63,251 bases of DNA, from the NCBI GenBank assembly GCA_902794155.1, contig CADBGN010000017.1:1-63251 (forward strand), in the 5' to 3' direction. The notes beneath the pieces were generated by a model. That model was given only the letters and a program-made list of their open reading frames with translations. It was not told the origin of the DNA and ran no database searches. The DNA is from an uncultured Bacteroidia bacterium (GTDB lineage: Bacteria; Bacteroidota; Bacteroidia; Bacteroidales; F082). The position numbers and the translations under genes are program-made. Below, piece by piece: positions 44,760-53,811 of this stretch. The stretch's first letter is position 1. Every line of letters begins with the position of its first letter.

Positions 44760-46484
44760 ATGAAATCTATCAAGCACCTCATCCTCATTGCCTTGTTGGC
44801 CGCTTTCAGCACAGCAGAGGCCTGCACCAACTTCTTGATCACCAAAGGCGCCAGCGTGGATGGCTCCAACTTCATCAGCTATTGCGCCGACTCGCACATC
44901 CGCTACGGGGAACTCTACTTCACCCCTGCCGCCGATTGGCCAGCGGGCAGCATGCGCGTGTGCTATGACCGTGGTACCAACGCGCCCCGTGGTAGCGTGC
45001 CACAACCGCCTCACACCTACCAGGTGGTGGGTTATATTAACGAGAACCAAGTTGCCCTCGGCGAGACCACCTTCGGTGGTCGCGAGGAACTGATGGACCC
45101 GACTGGCATCGTGGATTACGGCAGTCTCATGTTCATCGCATTGGAGCGCAGCACCTCTGCCCGCGAAGCCATCAAAATCATGGCCGATTTGGTGGAAGCC
45201 TACGGCTATGGCAGCGACGGCGAGTCGTTCAGCATCAGTGACGCCAACGAGGTGTGGTACATGGAGATCATGCCCAAGGGATTCACGCCTCAAGTGACCA
45301 AGACTGGCGACACCATTAACGCCGACCGTGGCGCGGTGTGGGTGGCCATCCGCATTCCTGACGGCTATGTGAGCGGGCATGCCAATGCTGCAAGAATCAC
45401 CACTTTCCCCTTGCGCGACGGCAAGATCTCCATTACCGACAAGGACTGGAAAAAACTATATAACGAGCAAGTTGAGGTCATCTACAAGCACGACATCATC
45501 GACTTTGCCCGCCGCAAGGGCTATTTCAGCGGCAAGGACAAAGACTTCGACTTCTCGGCCGCCTACGCTCCCGTCGATTTCAGTGCCGCTCGCGTGTGCG
45601 ACCTGCGCGTATGGACCATGTTCAACAAGGTCTGCGACGGCATGGACGAGTATTGGGACTATGTCACAGGCAAGGACTTGACGCATCGTATGCCGCTGTA
45701 TGTCAAGCCCAACCGCAAGATCAGCCTATCCGACATGATGGCATTCCAGCGCGACCACTTCCAAGGCACTGAATTGGACAAAACCCAAGATGTAGGTGGA
45801 GGTCCTTTCGGTTCACCTTTCCGTTACAACCCTTTGTATTGGGAATATGAAGGCAAGCCTTACCTCAACGAGCGCAGCATCGAAGTCGTTCAAACAGGAT
45901 TTTCTTTCATTGCCCAAAGCCGTTCGTGGCTGCCCAACCCCATCGGTGGCATCATCTGGTTCGGCGTCGACGACACCAACTCCACCGTTTACACGCCCTT
46001 CTACTGCTCCATCAGCGAAGTGCCGATTGAATACCGTGTGGGCAACGGTGACATGCTGACCTACAGCGAGAATGCCGCCTTCTGGGTCTTCAACCGCTTG
46101 GCGCATTTCAAGTACCTCTTCTATAACCGCGTCATCGGCGACATCCAAACCGTGCAGAACGAGCTGGAGACTGGCTATCAGGAGCAAGTCAACTATGCCG
46201 ACAACGAAGCCTTGGCCCTATACGCGCAAGACCCGCAGAAAGCCATCGCCTACCTCACCGACTTCTCCAACCAAGCCGGGCACAACACCGTGACCACCTG
46301 GAGAGAACTGGACAACTACCTATTAGTTAAGTATTTGGACAGCAATGTCAAGCAAGAGGAAAACGGTCAGTTCAAACGCAACGGCTATGGCTATCCCGCC
46401 AAGCCGAAGCAACCAGGATATCCGGATTCATGGAAGAAAGCAGTGATCGAGCAGACTGGTGATCGTTTCAGAAGACCTGAATGA
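44760..46484 (+). CDS. Exported C69-family dipeptidase
   Basis: A 574-residue Ntn-hydrolase. The signal peptide (MKSIKHLILIALLAAFSTAEA) is followed directly by Cys22 (CTNFLITKGASVDGS), which becomes the N-terminal nucleophile after cleavage. GETTFGGREELMDPTG and YGSDGESFSISDANEVWYMEI are conserved family blocks. It should cleave dipeptides in the periplasm. Length is typical of the Bacteroidales enzymes. No operon partner. Confidence 0.9.
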   Translation: MKSIKHLILIALLAAFSTAEACTNFLITKGASVDGSNFISYCADSHIRYGELYFTPAADWPAGSMRVCYDRGTNAPRGSVPQPPHTYQVVGYINENQVALGETTFGGREELMDPTGIVDYGSLMFIALERSTSAREAIKIMADLVEAYGYGSDGESFSISDANEVWYMEIMPKGFTPQVTKTGDTINADRGAVWVAIRIPDGYVSGHANAARITTFPLRDGKISITDKDWKKLYNEQVEVIYKHDIIDFARRKGYFSGKDKDFDFSAAYAPVDFSAARVCDLRVWTMFNKVCDGMDEYWDYVTGKDLTHRMPLYVKPNRKISLSDMMAFQRDHFQGTELDKTQDVGGGPFGSPFRYNPLYWEYEGKPYLNERSIEVVQTGFSFIAQSRSWLPNPIGGIIWFGVDDTNSTVYTPFYCSISEVPIEYRVGNGDMLTYSENAAFWVFNRLAHFKYLFYNRVIGDIQTVQNELETGYQEQVNYADNEALALYAQDPQKAIAYLTDFSNQAGHNTVTTWRELDNYLLVKYLDSNVKQEENGQFKRNGYGYPAKPKQPGYPDSWKKAVIEQTGDRFRRPE

Positions 46485-46500
46485 TTGTTGGAATATACGT

Positions 46501-46529
46501 TTGTAGGGCTGTCACACCGTGGCAGCCCT
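46501..46529. repeat. REP-like palindrome GTAGGGCTG/CAGCCCTAC
   Basis: A hairpin of about 13 base pairs with a short loop, 17 bases past the dipeptidase stop. It is related to the element at 29375-29397 and may help end transcription. Confidence 0.65.
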
Positions 46530-46562
46530 ACAAACATTTTGATTATCTACTGTTTTATAGGA

Positions 46563-47309
46563 TTAATCCAGCATTCTTACGCCAAGCCTTTCCAATGGCT
46601 CATCAGGCAGGTCAATCCAGGTTTCAGTGGGTTTCACTGTCTCGTCAAAGACATTGCCAGTCGTGATCAGTTGTTTTTTGGTGAGATAATTGCAGCTCAC
46701 TGTTTTCTTTTCGCCCGAGTAACGTGAAAAACCATCTTTTTCGGTGCCAATCAGATAGAAATCGTCATCTTGGAAGTAAAAGAAATAATCGTTTTGATCA
46801 GTTTCCGAGCCACCCGCTGAACTAAAAAACTCAACACCAAACTTCAAGACTCCTTCATCTGTGATATCTGAATCCACCGTAACAAAGGTAAACTCATCCA
46901 CTGCTCCAGGTATGGTGTTTGGGTATTCCTTGAAAAGTGTATACGTCTCGTCGTCTTTGCCGAAATAAATGGCCAAAACAGGCTCGTTGAAGTTGTATTC
47001 ATAACCGTCAGAACGGGTCATCATATTCTCTGGGTTGCGGGGCGTTGCCACAAGGACCAGATCCAGAAAATCGTCGTCGTTGAGGTAACCCTGTAGATAG
47101 CAAATCGTGTCGCAATCCTTAGGAAACACATCTTTTACGGTGCCTTCATGCTTGAACAGTATCGCATCACCCATATTTTCCACTGGAATAGCAGCAGCCT
47201 GTTCGATCTGTTGTGGGGTCGATTCCCCAGTGTTTTGGTTTTTACCGTTGCCATCGCACGAATACATTGCTAAAGCAACAACAGCAAGTAGAATGAATAG
47301 TTTTTTCAT
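46563..47309 (-). CDS. Lipoprotein of unknown function
   Basis: A 248-residue lipoprotein: MKKLFILLAVVALAMYSC gives a lipobox ending in Cys18, followed by a polar linker. The mature domain, with LQGYLNDDDFLDLVLVATPRNPENM and YFFYFQDDDFYLIGTEKDGF, resembles FG-GAP-like or periplasmic propeller fragments, but I cannot name a family. The ATG at 47309 begins the signal; one 27 bases upstream was rejected. A TATCTTTGC box lies at 47385-47393. Confidence 0.7.
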   Translation of the reverse strand: MKKLFILLAVVALAMYSCDGNGKNQNTGESTPQQIEQAAAIPVENMGDAILFKHEGTVKDVFPKDCDTICYLQGYLNDDDFLDLVLVATPRNPENMMTRSDGYEYNFNEPVLAIYFGKDDETYTLFKEYPNTIPGAVDEFTFVTVDSDITDEGVLKFGVEFFSSAGGSETDQNDYFFYFQDDDFYLIGTEKDGFSRYSGEKKTVSCNYLTKKQLITTGNVFDETVKPTETWIDLPDEPLERLGVRMLD

Positions 47310-47384
47310 AATTATCTGTTTTGGATTATACTTCAATATCTTTTGATTTCCAGAATGTTATTCCATGATTATTTGAATGATGCG

Positions 47385-47393
47385 GCAAAGATA
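47385..47393 (-). promoter_or_regulatory. -7 box of the lipoprotein gene
   Basis: TATCTTTGC on the minus strand, between the MauE-thioredoxin gene and the lipoprotein, so the latter can be transcribed separately. Confidence 0.5.
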
Positions 47394-47419
47394 AAACAAG
47401 AACATTTTTTATCCAAACT

Positions 47420-48358
47420 TTATTTGGGAAATCCCTCAATCGAAGGCCCGAGAAAAAACGACTTGACTTCCTCCTCCTTCATATTGCGCAAACCGTACTC
47501 ACGAATAACAATTCCATCTTCCAAGAGAACGACAACGGGGAAGTTGCCATTAACCACTTTCACAAGGCGCGACATATCAGGATAGAGCAAATCACGGTAC
47601 TGTGCCGACTCTGACTGCTCATAAAACCCAGCAACACTTTCTTCATTTCCCATAAAAAGATAAGTGATCCGTTCTGGCGGGAAGCCATAAAACTGCTGCA
47701 TCAGCGAGAGCTTGTGCGCCGCCATCTGGCAGTATTCGCAACTTGTCGAGAAAAAGCAAACCACCTGTTTGCCCTCACGCAGATTCAAAGCTTCCAACGG
47801 CTCGGTGTCGAGCATGGCATCAAACAATTCCACTTGAAGATTCTGCTCAGGGTCGTAATCTGAAGTCATGTTGTCGGGCGGCGAAGCCACAAAGACGCCA
47901 ATGCTCGACGCCATGACGGCTATGATGAGAATCAGCCAACGGAATGGAGATTTCCAGCTTTCCATCCGGAAGATCGGAAGGAAAAGCGCCATCAGCACCC
48001 CGTTTTTGATAAGGCTTTGCTTAGGGTCAAGTTGCAGGAAGTCACCAAAACAGTGGCAGCTATCGGTGCGACCGAGATTCAGTGCATATATTAATAATAA
48101 GGAATAACCGACCAACATGGCCATGCTTCCCCACCACATCATTTTGTGCAGGCAATGCGAAATCAAGCCAATTCCCAAGACCAGCTCAAGAATGATGGCA
48201 AGGCGTGCAATAATGAAGGAAAAACTCAAGCTAAAGAAATGGTAGCTGTAGACGTAAATCTCGAACTTGTCCATGTCGAGGACCTTCAAGAAGGCCGACG
48301 CAATGAACACAAGGCCCAGCAGGACCTTCAAGGCCGATTTGCCAAGAGAATTGGACAA
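47420..48358 (-). CDS. DoxX/MauE-like membrane protein fused to a thioredoxin-like domain
   Basis: A 312-residue protein. Residues 10-160 form four to five membrane segments of the MauE/DoxX type with a CHC motif at 101-103. Residues 170-312 are a thioredoxin-like fold facing the periplasm with the CEYC redox pair (Cys207 and Cys210). Such fusions pass electrons for disulfide exchange. It starts 5 bases after the Cys-rich lipoprotein gene, a possible partner or substrate. Confidence 0.8.
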   Translation of the reverse strand: MSNSLGKSALKVLLGLVFIASAFLKVLDMDKFEIYVYSYHFFSLSFSFIIARLAIILELVLGIGLISHCLHKMMWWGSMAMLVGYSLLLIYALNLGRTDSCHCFGDFLQLDPKQSLIKNGVLMALFLPIFRMESWKSPFRWLILIIAVMASSIGVFVASPPDNMTSDYDPEQNLQVELFDAMLDTEPLEALNLREGKQVVCFFSTSCEYCQMAAHKLSLMQQFYGFPPERITYLFMGNEESVAGFYEQSESAQYRDLLYPDMSRLVKVVNGNFPVVVLLEDGIVIREYGLRNMKEEEVKSFFLGPSIEGFPK

Positions 48359-48363
48359 CCCAA

Positions 48364-48672
48364 TTACGGCTTGTGACCGTTATTATTGTTATTATTATTG
48401 TTGTTGTTATTGCCAAACAAATCATCCCACCAGTGGTGTTCCACGCCGGTCACTTCATACTCCGACACTTCATAGCAGATGACCTGTCCCCAGCCCACGA
48501 TCTCCTTCGACTTGTCAGAGCAGGACGAGTTGTCCTCAATGGTATAATACTCCTCTCCCAAGTTCACCACTTCCTCATTTTGGATGGTGGTGCAACGGCA
48601 ATAACGCGTCTTCTTGCATGAAGGCAAAACCAAAACTGCCAAGGCGAGTACGGCTAACAATACTTTTTTCAT
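48364..48672 (-). CDS. Small Cys-rich lipoprotein with poly-Asn tail
   Basis: A 102-residue lipoprotein: signal peptide ending LPSC (Cys19). The mature domain has several cysteines (YCRC, SSCSDK, VICYEV). Near the C-terminus is a run of eleven asparagines encoded by GTT/ATT triplets on the plus strand (48379-48411). Function is unknown. It is co-transcribed with the thioredoxin-fusion gene, which could keep these cysteines in the right state. A TACTTTTGC box lies at 48692-48700. Confidence 0.75.
   Translation of the reverse strand: MKKVLLAVLALAVLVLPSCKKTRYCRCTTIQNEEVVNLGEEYYTIEDNSSCSDKSKEIVGWGQVICYEVSEYEVTGVEHHWWDDLFGNNNNNNNNNNNGHKP
48379..48411. repeat. Trinucleotide microsatellite encoding Asn11
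   Basis: Eleven ATT/GTT triplets in mixed order on the plus strand. Changes in number keep the frame. Confidence 0.85.
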
Positions 48673-48691
48673 TCTCCAATCGATTTTCAGT

Positions 48692-48700
48692 GCAAAAGTA
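48692..48700 (-). promoter_or_regulatory. -7 box of the Cys-rich lipoprotein operon
   Basis: TACTTTTGC on the minus strand, 20 bases before the ATG. Confidence 0.55.
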
Positions 48701-48752
48701 CAAATAATTGTTGTTTCGTTTGATAAACGGCAAAAATAATGGTAAATTATGT

Positions 48753-49508
48753 CTACTGCTCAGCAAAAAACTCGGGATGCAACTGGGCAAATTTCCTGTC
48801 ATATTGCCTGATGCGGTTTAAGGAACGGCGCGTCCAAACAAGGCGCAGGGCATTGCGTTCCTCTTCGGTGAGGTGCCAGTCGATGTCGGTGGAAGCATGG
48901 AGGCGATTAGTCAGCGAATAGAGCAACAAGGCCGCAGAAACACTGATGTTGTAACTTTCGGTAAAGCCATACATCGGGATTCGCACATGCATGTCGGCAT
49001 GCTCGACAGCATAATCCGACAGTCCTAGTTTCTCTGTACCAAACACCAAGGCGACGGGCTCGTCAAGGGGCAATGTATCGGGCGTGAAATCATCGCGGTG
49101 CGGACAGGTAGCTACAATCTTATAGCCCTTCTCGTGCAGCTGCCGATAGGCTTCTGGAGTGTTAAACTCACCTTTTTCATAATAATACATATTGAGCCAT
49201 TTCGTGCTGCCCAGCACCACGTCAGGGTTGACATCATAATGGTTGTTATTCTCCACGATATGCACGTCTTGGATGCCACGGAGGTCGCAAGTGCGCAGCA
49301 CCGCGCTGGCATTGTGGGGCTGAAAGATGTCCTCCAAAACGACGGTGATATGCCTAGTGCGGAAGTCAAGCACCTCCTCGAAACGCTGCCTGCGTTCATC
49401 GGTGATAAAGGGCGTCAGAAACTCAAGCATGGCCGCATCACGCGCTGCATTCTGTTGAGATTCAACGTCTTGGACCTCTCGTCCGTCATATACGATGGAT
49501 TTCTTCAT
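48753..49508 (-). CDS. SpoU-type tRNA/rRNA 2'-O-methyltransferase (TrmH-like)
   Basis: A 251-residue SPOUT enzyme that methylates ribose 2'-OH. Motifs are QPHNASAVLRTCD (motif 1), ALVFGTEKLGLSDYA (motif 2) and IPMYGFTESYNISVSAALLLY (motif 3), the last two forming the SAM-binding knot. The set and length resemble TrmH, which methylates G18 of tRNA, but the target cannot be read from sequence. A TATTTTTGC box lies at 49604-49612, leaving a leader of about 90 bases that holds a palindromic repeat. Confidence 0.88.
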   Translation of the reverse strand: MKKSIVYDGREVQDVESQQNAARDAAMLEFLTPFITDERRQRFEEVLDFRTRHITVVLEDIFQPHNASAVLRTCDLRGIQDVHIVENNNHYDVNPDVVLGSTKWLNMYYYEKGEFNTPEAYRQLHEKGYKIVATCPHRDDFTPDTLPLDEPVALVFGTEKLGLSDYAVEHADMHVRIPMYGFTESYNISVSAALLLYSLTNRLHASTDIDWHLTEEERNALRLVWTRRSLNRIRQYDRKFAQLHPEFFAEQ

Positions 49509-49516
49509 GGACTATA

Positions 49517-49592
49517 TTATTGACTCGTGACTCGAGACTTCGGGACGTGGGACAATTTCAACTACACGCGTCTCGCAGTCCCGCGTTTCACG
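49517..49592. repeat. Palindromic repeat in the TrmH-like gene leader
   Basis: GACTCGTGACTCGAGACTTCGGGACGTGGGAC on one side and GTCTCGCAGTCCCGCGTTTCACGTC on the other give imperfect inverted arms. It would be transcribed as part of the mRNA leader. Confidence 0.45.
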
Positions 49593-49603
49593 TCTTTTGT
49601 TGC

Positions 49604-49672
49604 GCAAAAATACGAAAAAAGAAAAAAATGCAAAAAAATGGATGAGGGTATGCCGAAAAAGCGTACTTTTGC
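49604..49672. promoter_or_regulatory. Divergent -7 boxes, TrmH-like gene and TPR membrane protein
   Basis: TATTTTTGC on the minus strand (49604-49612) and TACTTTTGC on the plus strand (49664-49672), the latter 19 bases before the ATG. Confidence 0.6.
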
Positions 49673-49691
49673 ACGCAAATTTTGAATCGAT

Positions 49692-50423
49692 ATGGCAAAA
49701 CAGAACACAAAACAAGGAGACGAAAGACTTGAAAACGTCGAAGAAGCTTTAAGTAAAACCGAACTTTGGATTGAAAATAACCAGAAGACCCTTTGGATCA
49801 TCCTCATTGCGCTGTTAGTCGTGGCTTTCGCCATCTATGGCTTTAGCAGATATAGGGCAAAAAGAAATGAAACCGCTAAGAACCTGAGCTTCCCGAGCGA
49901 AATCAGTTTCGAAGAAAAAGCCACCCAAGCCGTTGACTTCGCCTCATATTACATGCAGAACGAAGACTATGCCACCGCCCTGAACGGTAATGGTGAAAAG
50001 GTCGGTTTCTTGGACATCGTCAAAGACTATGGCTCGACAAAGGCTGGTAATCTTGCTGCCTATTACGCTGGATTGTGCTATCTGAAGCAAGGTGACTACA
50101 ACAACGCCATCGAATACCTCAAGAAATACAACAACGACGACCAAGTGTTTGCTCCTTTGGCATTAGGTCTTATCGCCGACTGCTATCTCGAGCTTGGTGA
50201 CCAACAAAATGCTGTGGCATACTATGAGAAAGCCGCCAACAAGAACGCTAATGACTTCACTTCGCCGATGCATCTCGTGAAGCTGGGCATGACCTACGAA
50301 ATCATGGGTAATTATGCCAAGGCTTTAGAGGCCTATAAAACTTTAAAGAAGAACTTCCCAACCAGCAACGAGGCTTTTGAAATTAGCAAGACCATCGCCT
50401 ACTTGGAAGAAAAGATGAAATAA
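49692..50423 (+). CDS. Membrane-anchored TPR protein (YfgM-like)
   Basis: A 243-residue protein with one membrane segment (TLWIILIALLVVAFAIYGF, residues 33-51) and a periplasmic part of four or five TPR units (AAYYAGLCYLKQGDYNNAIEYL, ADCYLELGDQQNAVAYYEKAA, MTYEIMGNYAKALEAYKTL). The plan matches YfgM/ancillary SecYEG-type chaperone partners. It is followed by a strong terminator. Confidence 0.82.
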   Translation: MAKQNTKQGDERLENVEEALSKTELWIENNQKTLWIILIALLVVAFAIYGFSRYRAKRNETAKNLSFPSEISFEEKATQAVDFASYYMQNEDYATALNGNGEKVGFLDIVKDYGSTKAGNLAAYYAGLCYLKQGDYNNAIEYLKKYNNDDQVFAPLALGLIADCYLELGDQQNAVAYYEKAANKNANDFTSPMHLVKLGMTYEIMGNYAKALEAYKTLKKNFPTSNEAFEISKTIAYLEEKMK

Positions 50424-50444
50424 TTATAAGGTTACTTATATAAC

Positions 50445-50475
50445 AATGCCTGGCCACAAAAGGTCAGGCATTTTT
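50445..50475 (+). terminator. Terminator after the TPR membrane protein
   Basis: AATGCCTGGCC/GGTCAGGCATT followed by TTTT, 20 bases past the stop and 8 before the fmt start. Confidence 0.85.
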
Positions 50476-50482
50476 AATACCT

Positions 50483-51463
50483 ATGAAGAAGAATATCCGC
50501 ATCGCCTATTTCGGAACTCCCGAATTCGCCGCATCACAACTGGAGGCCATCCTTCATGCCGGCTATGAAGTGGCCGTCGTTGTCACCATGCCCGACAAAC
50601 CCGCTGGACGTGGACGCAAGATCCAATACTCCGATGTAAAAAAGACCGCATTGGAGCACAATCTTCCACTTTTGCAACCTGAAAAGCTGAAAGACACTGC
50701 TTTTTTGGAGCAACTAGCCTCTTATCATGCCAACCTCTTCGTCGTGGTTGCCTTCAGGATGCTTCCTGCCGTGGTGTGGCAGATGCCCGAATTGGGCACC
50801 TTCAACCTTCATGCCTCACTTCTTCCACAATACCGTGGCGCCGCCCCTATCAACTTTGCCATTATCAACGGAGAGCCTGAGACGGGACTGACCACCTTCT
50901 TCCTCAATGAGGAAATCGACAAGGGTGCCGTCATCATGCGCGAAAAAGTCGACATCCGTCCCGACGAGACTGCTGGCGAACTCCACGACAAACTGATGTT
51001 GCTAGGCAACAAAGTCATCGTTGAAACCATTAGAAAGATTGAAAGCGGTGTCGCTCAGGCCTTACCACAAGATGAACTCTTAGATAACCAACCCTTAAAA
51101 CCGGCTCCAAAAATCACCAAAGAATTCTGCAATGTGGATTGGAGTAGAGACTGCCAAACCGTCTACAACCACATCCGAGGTCTGTCGCCCTACCCTGCCG
51201 CTCACACCCAGCTACAATCAGAAAATGGTGCGGTCATCGATTTGAAAATTTACGCTGCCAAAATCGAGACTTGCATACCGGATGTTGCCCCAGGCATGGC
51301 AATCACTGACAACAAAAAATACCTAAAAATCTCCCTTTCCGATGGTTTTCTCTTTTTGACACAAGTGCAACAAGCAGGGAAAAAAGCTATGTCCATAACC
51401 GATTTTTTAAGGGGAACACAGCTGTTGGGGAAATGGAAAACTGCCACTGAACGAGAAAAATAA
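50483..51463 (+). CDS. fmt: Methionyl-tRNA formyltransferase
   Basis: A 326-residue enzyme that formylates initiator Met-tRNA with 10-formyl-THF. The start RIAYFGTPEFAASQLEAIL, the catalytic FNLHASLLPQYRGAAPI and FFLNEEIDKGAVI are hallmark regions, and the C-terminal OB-like domain is complete. It begins just after the terminator of the previous gene, with no clear -7 box, so it may rely on read-through. Confidence 0.95.
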   Translation: MKKNIRIAYFGTPEFAASQLEAILHAGYEVAVVVTMPDKPAGRGRKIQYSDVKKTALEHNLPLLQPEKLKDTAFLEQLASYHANLFVVVAFRMLPAVVWQMPELGTFNLHASLLPQYRGAAPINFAIINGEPETGLTTFFLNEEIDKGAVIMREKVDIRPDETAGELHDKLMLLGNKVIVETIRKIESGVAQALPQDELLDNQPLKPAPKITKEFCNVDWSRDCQTVYNHIRGLSPYPAAHTQLQSENGAVIDLKIYAAKIETCIPDVAPGMAITDNKKYLKISLSDGFLFLTQVQQAGKKAMSITDFLRGTQLLGKWKTATEREK

Positions 51464-51526
51464 GTGGATTTTGCCTATTTTTCAATTTTTTTTGCAAAAA
51501 AAAAGCACATTTTTTTCAAAAAAAGC

Positions 51527-51555
51527 TTGCATTATTCAAAAATGCATTATTTTTG
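51527..51555 (+). promoter_or_regulatory. Promoter of the HU gene
   Basis: TTG, an 18-base spacer and TATTTTTG in a very A/T-rich region; a leader of about 28 bases follows. Confidence 0.7.
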
Positions 51556-51589
51556 TCGTGTAAAAGTTTAACCACTAATTTTAACTAAT

Positions 51590-51856
51590 ATGAATAAAGT
51601 AGAATTAATCAATGCTGTTGCCGAAAAGGCCGGCATGACCAAAGTCGATGCAAGAAAAGCCATCGATGCCATCATGGATGTCACCAAAGCAGAACTGAAG
51701 AAGGACGGCAAAATCGCCCTCGTTGGCTTCGGAACTTTGAGCGTGACCAAACGTCCCGCCAGACAAGGCCGTAACCCCAGAACGGGTAAGACCATCAAGA
51801 TCGCTGCAAAGAAGGTTGTGAAGTTCAAGCCCGCTGCAAACATCCTGAAGAAATAA
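51590..51856 (+). CDS. HU-family DNA-binding protein
   Basis: An 88-residue nucleoid protein. The start MNKVELINAVAEKAGMTKVDARKAI, GFGTLSVTKRPARQGRNPRTGK (with the arm tip RNPRTG) and the end VKFKPAANILKK are classic HU. It bends and compacts DNA as a dimer. Monocistronic, with its own promoter and terminator. Confidence 0.95.
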   Translation: MNKVELINAVAEKAGMTKVDARKAIDAIMDVTKAELKKDGKIALVGFGTLSVTKRPARQGRNPRTGKTIKIAAKKVVKFKPAANILKK

Positions 51857-51875
51857 TCCAATATCTAAGCAATGA

Positions 51876-51908
51876 AAAGGCCGTCGGTTTTACTGACGGC
51901 TTTTTTTG
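51876..51908. terminator. Terminator shared by HU and recQ
   Basis: AAAAGGCCGTC/GACGGCTTTTTTT. It overlaps the recQ stop codon at 51890, so the last recQ codons lie within the stem. Confidence 0.8.
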
Positions 51909-53809
51909 TTGTCCTTACGTCTCACCAAGCCATCATTTTCCACCTGAAGCACTTCGTTGTCAACCAAGAAACGGATGGCGTCAAGCACCTGCGACTCTTC
52001 AAAGTCGCTGCATTGGGAGAGGATTACATTCATCGGCAACATTTCTTCGCTCAGCACACTCCGCACCCGATTCTCTATGGCATCGTAGGGAACACTATGC
52101 TGTTGCTTCAGACACACGTCACAACGGCCACAAGTCTTACGGGTTTTCTCGTTGAAATAGCGCAATAGCTGCGCACTACGGCATTCCTCATCATTGTTCA
52201 CAAAATCGATGACCGCTTTCACGCGTTCTTCGGCATCTTTCTTGCGGTCGTAATAGTTTTCCTTTGACAAGCCGAAATGCTTGGCATCGACAAATTCAGA
52301 AAGGAAGAAAATTTGGGGCTTGTCGTTGCGTGGCGCGTATGAAAGGAAATTATAGGCCTCCAGCTTCTTTAAATGTTCCATGACCTTTTCAGCCTGCACC
52401 CCTATTTTCTTTGCCATCATCTCTTCGTTGATCTTCACGAAATCCGACATGACACCAGGCAAGCTTCTAAGCATATACTTGACCAACTCGCTATATTGTG
52501 GATTGTTGACTTGGAAGCCATAAATGTCGTCTCGCGAGGCCTTAATCATGACTTTGGAAGGCTCGTCGAAGCTATCGGAAAGCATGAGGAATCCTTCCTT
52601 CTCGAGAATCTTCAAGGTGTGAAACACCTCAATGATGGAAAAACCATAGCGATTGGCAAAATCACTGATGACGAAAGGATACGATACATTCTCGCCTGCC
52701 CCGACAGGAATACCAAAATAATTCCCCAAGGCATTATATATCAGTTTGATGCGGTCCAACTCAGGAAACGACTGGGTTAGGTTTTCTTGCAACTTCTTGA
52801 TGTCGGCAGGCGAGACAAGCAAGAAAGCCTCAGAAGGTTTCAGGTCACGGCCTGCCCGACCTGCCTCTTGAAAGTAGGCCTCGATACTATCAGGCAAATC
52901 CATGTGGATGACAAGGCGCACATCGGGTTTGTCGATGCCCATGCCGAAGGCGTTAGTGGCCGCGATGACCTTCACCTTGCCTTTCATCCATAGATCCTGG
53001 CGCTCATCTCGAGTCTTGGCATCCAAGCCTGCATGATAAAAGGTGGCACTGATGCCCACCGAGTTGAGCCAATCGGCAATGACCTGCGTGCGTTTGCGGT
53101 TGCGCACATACACAATGGCGCTACCTGATGTCATAGCCTCCAACTTGCGCCGCAACACACCGTATTTGTCGGCCTCATGATACACGTTGTAGGTCACGTT
53201 CTTGCGCTCGAAACTGCTTTGGAAGACGTTTTTCTGCTTAAAGCCGAGACGGAATTGTATGTCGTCGACCACCTTGGCCGTTGCAGTGGCCGTCAAAGCC
53301 AAGACGGGGGTCTTTGGCATATAGGGTCGTATGTCGGCGATTTTCAGATATGGAGGACGAAAGTCATAACCCCACTGTGAGATGCAGTGCGACTCGTCGA
53401 CGGCCAATAGGCAGACCTTCATCTTCCGTAATGCCTGAATGAACGCATTGGTTTGCAGGCGTTCAGGCGAGACATAAAGGAACTTCAGCCGACCGTATGC
53501 CGCCTGGTTGTAGGCCAATTCCAAGGCATCGGGGTGCATGCCCGAATAGATGGCCGCAGCGGGAATGCCTTTGTCCACAAGATGAGCCACCTGGTCCTTC
53601 ATCAGCGCGATGAGGGGCGTGATGACAAGACATAAGCCCTCCATCGCCATCGCTGGCACTTGAAAGCAGACGCTCTTGCCACCGCCAGTAGGCAACAGTG
53701 CAAGCGTATCCTTCCCCGCCATCACCGAGTCGACGATGTCCTCTTGAAGGGGACGGAAACTGGGATAGCCCCAATACTGTTGTAGTATGGCTCGAGTGGC
53801 GGCGGACAT
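51890..53809 (-). CDS. recQ: ATP-dependent DNA helicase RecQ
   Basis: A 639-residue 3'-5' helicase. Walker A is LLPTGGGKS (residues 38-46), the Walker B box is LAVDESHCISQWGYDFRP, and motif VI is FQEAGRAGRD. The zinc-binding RQC part is marked by CGRCDVC near residue 580. The C-terminus is short, apparently with no HRDC domain. It starts 2 bases before the uvrB stop, giving a repair pair in tandem. Confidence 0.93.
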   Translation of the reverse strand: MSAATRAILQQYWGYPSFRPLQEDIVDSVMAGKDTLALLPTGGGKSVCFQVPAMAMEGLCLVITPLIALMKDQVAHLVDKGIPAAAIYSGMHPDALELAYNQAAYGRLKFLYVSPERLQTNAFIQALRKMKVCLLAVDESHCISQWGYDFRPPYLKIADIRPYMPKTPVLALTATATAKVVDDIQFRLGFKQKNVFQSSFERKNVTYNVYHEADKYGVLRRKLEAMTSGSAIVYVRNRKRTQVIADWLNSVGISATFYHAGLDAKTRDERQDLWMKGKVKVIAATNAFGMGIDKPDVRLVIHMDLPDSIEAYFQEAGRAGRDLKPSEAFLLVSPADIKKLQENLTQSFPELDRIKLIYNALGNYFGIPVGAGENVSYPFVISDFANRYGFSIIEVFHTLKILEKEGFLMLSDSFDEPSKVMIKASRDDIYGFQVNNPQYSELVKYMLRSLPGVMSDFVKINEEMMAKKIGVQAEKVMEHLKKLEAYNFLSYAPRNDKPQIFFLSEFVDAKHFGLSKENYYDRKKDAEERVKAVIDFVNNDEECRSAQLLRYFNEKTRKTCGRCDVCLKQQHSVPYDAIENRVRSVLSEEMLPMNVILSQCSDFEESQVLDAIRFLVDNEVLQVENDGLVRRKDNKKSRQ

Positions 53810-53811
53810 GG

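Noticed and set aside
44694-45380. N-terminal extension of rarA by 229 residues
   Set aside because: It runs through the divergent promoter and opposite the C69 dipeptidase; the family N-terminus begins at 44693.
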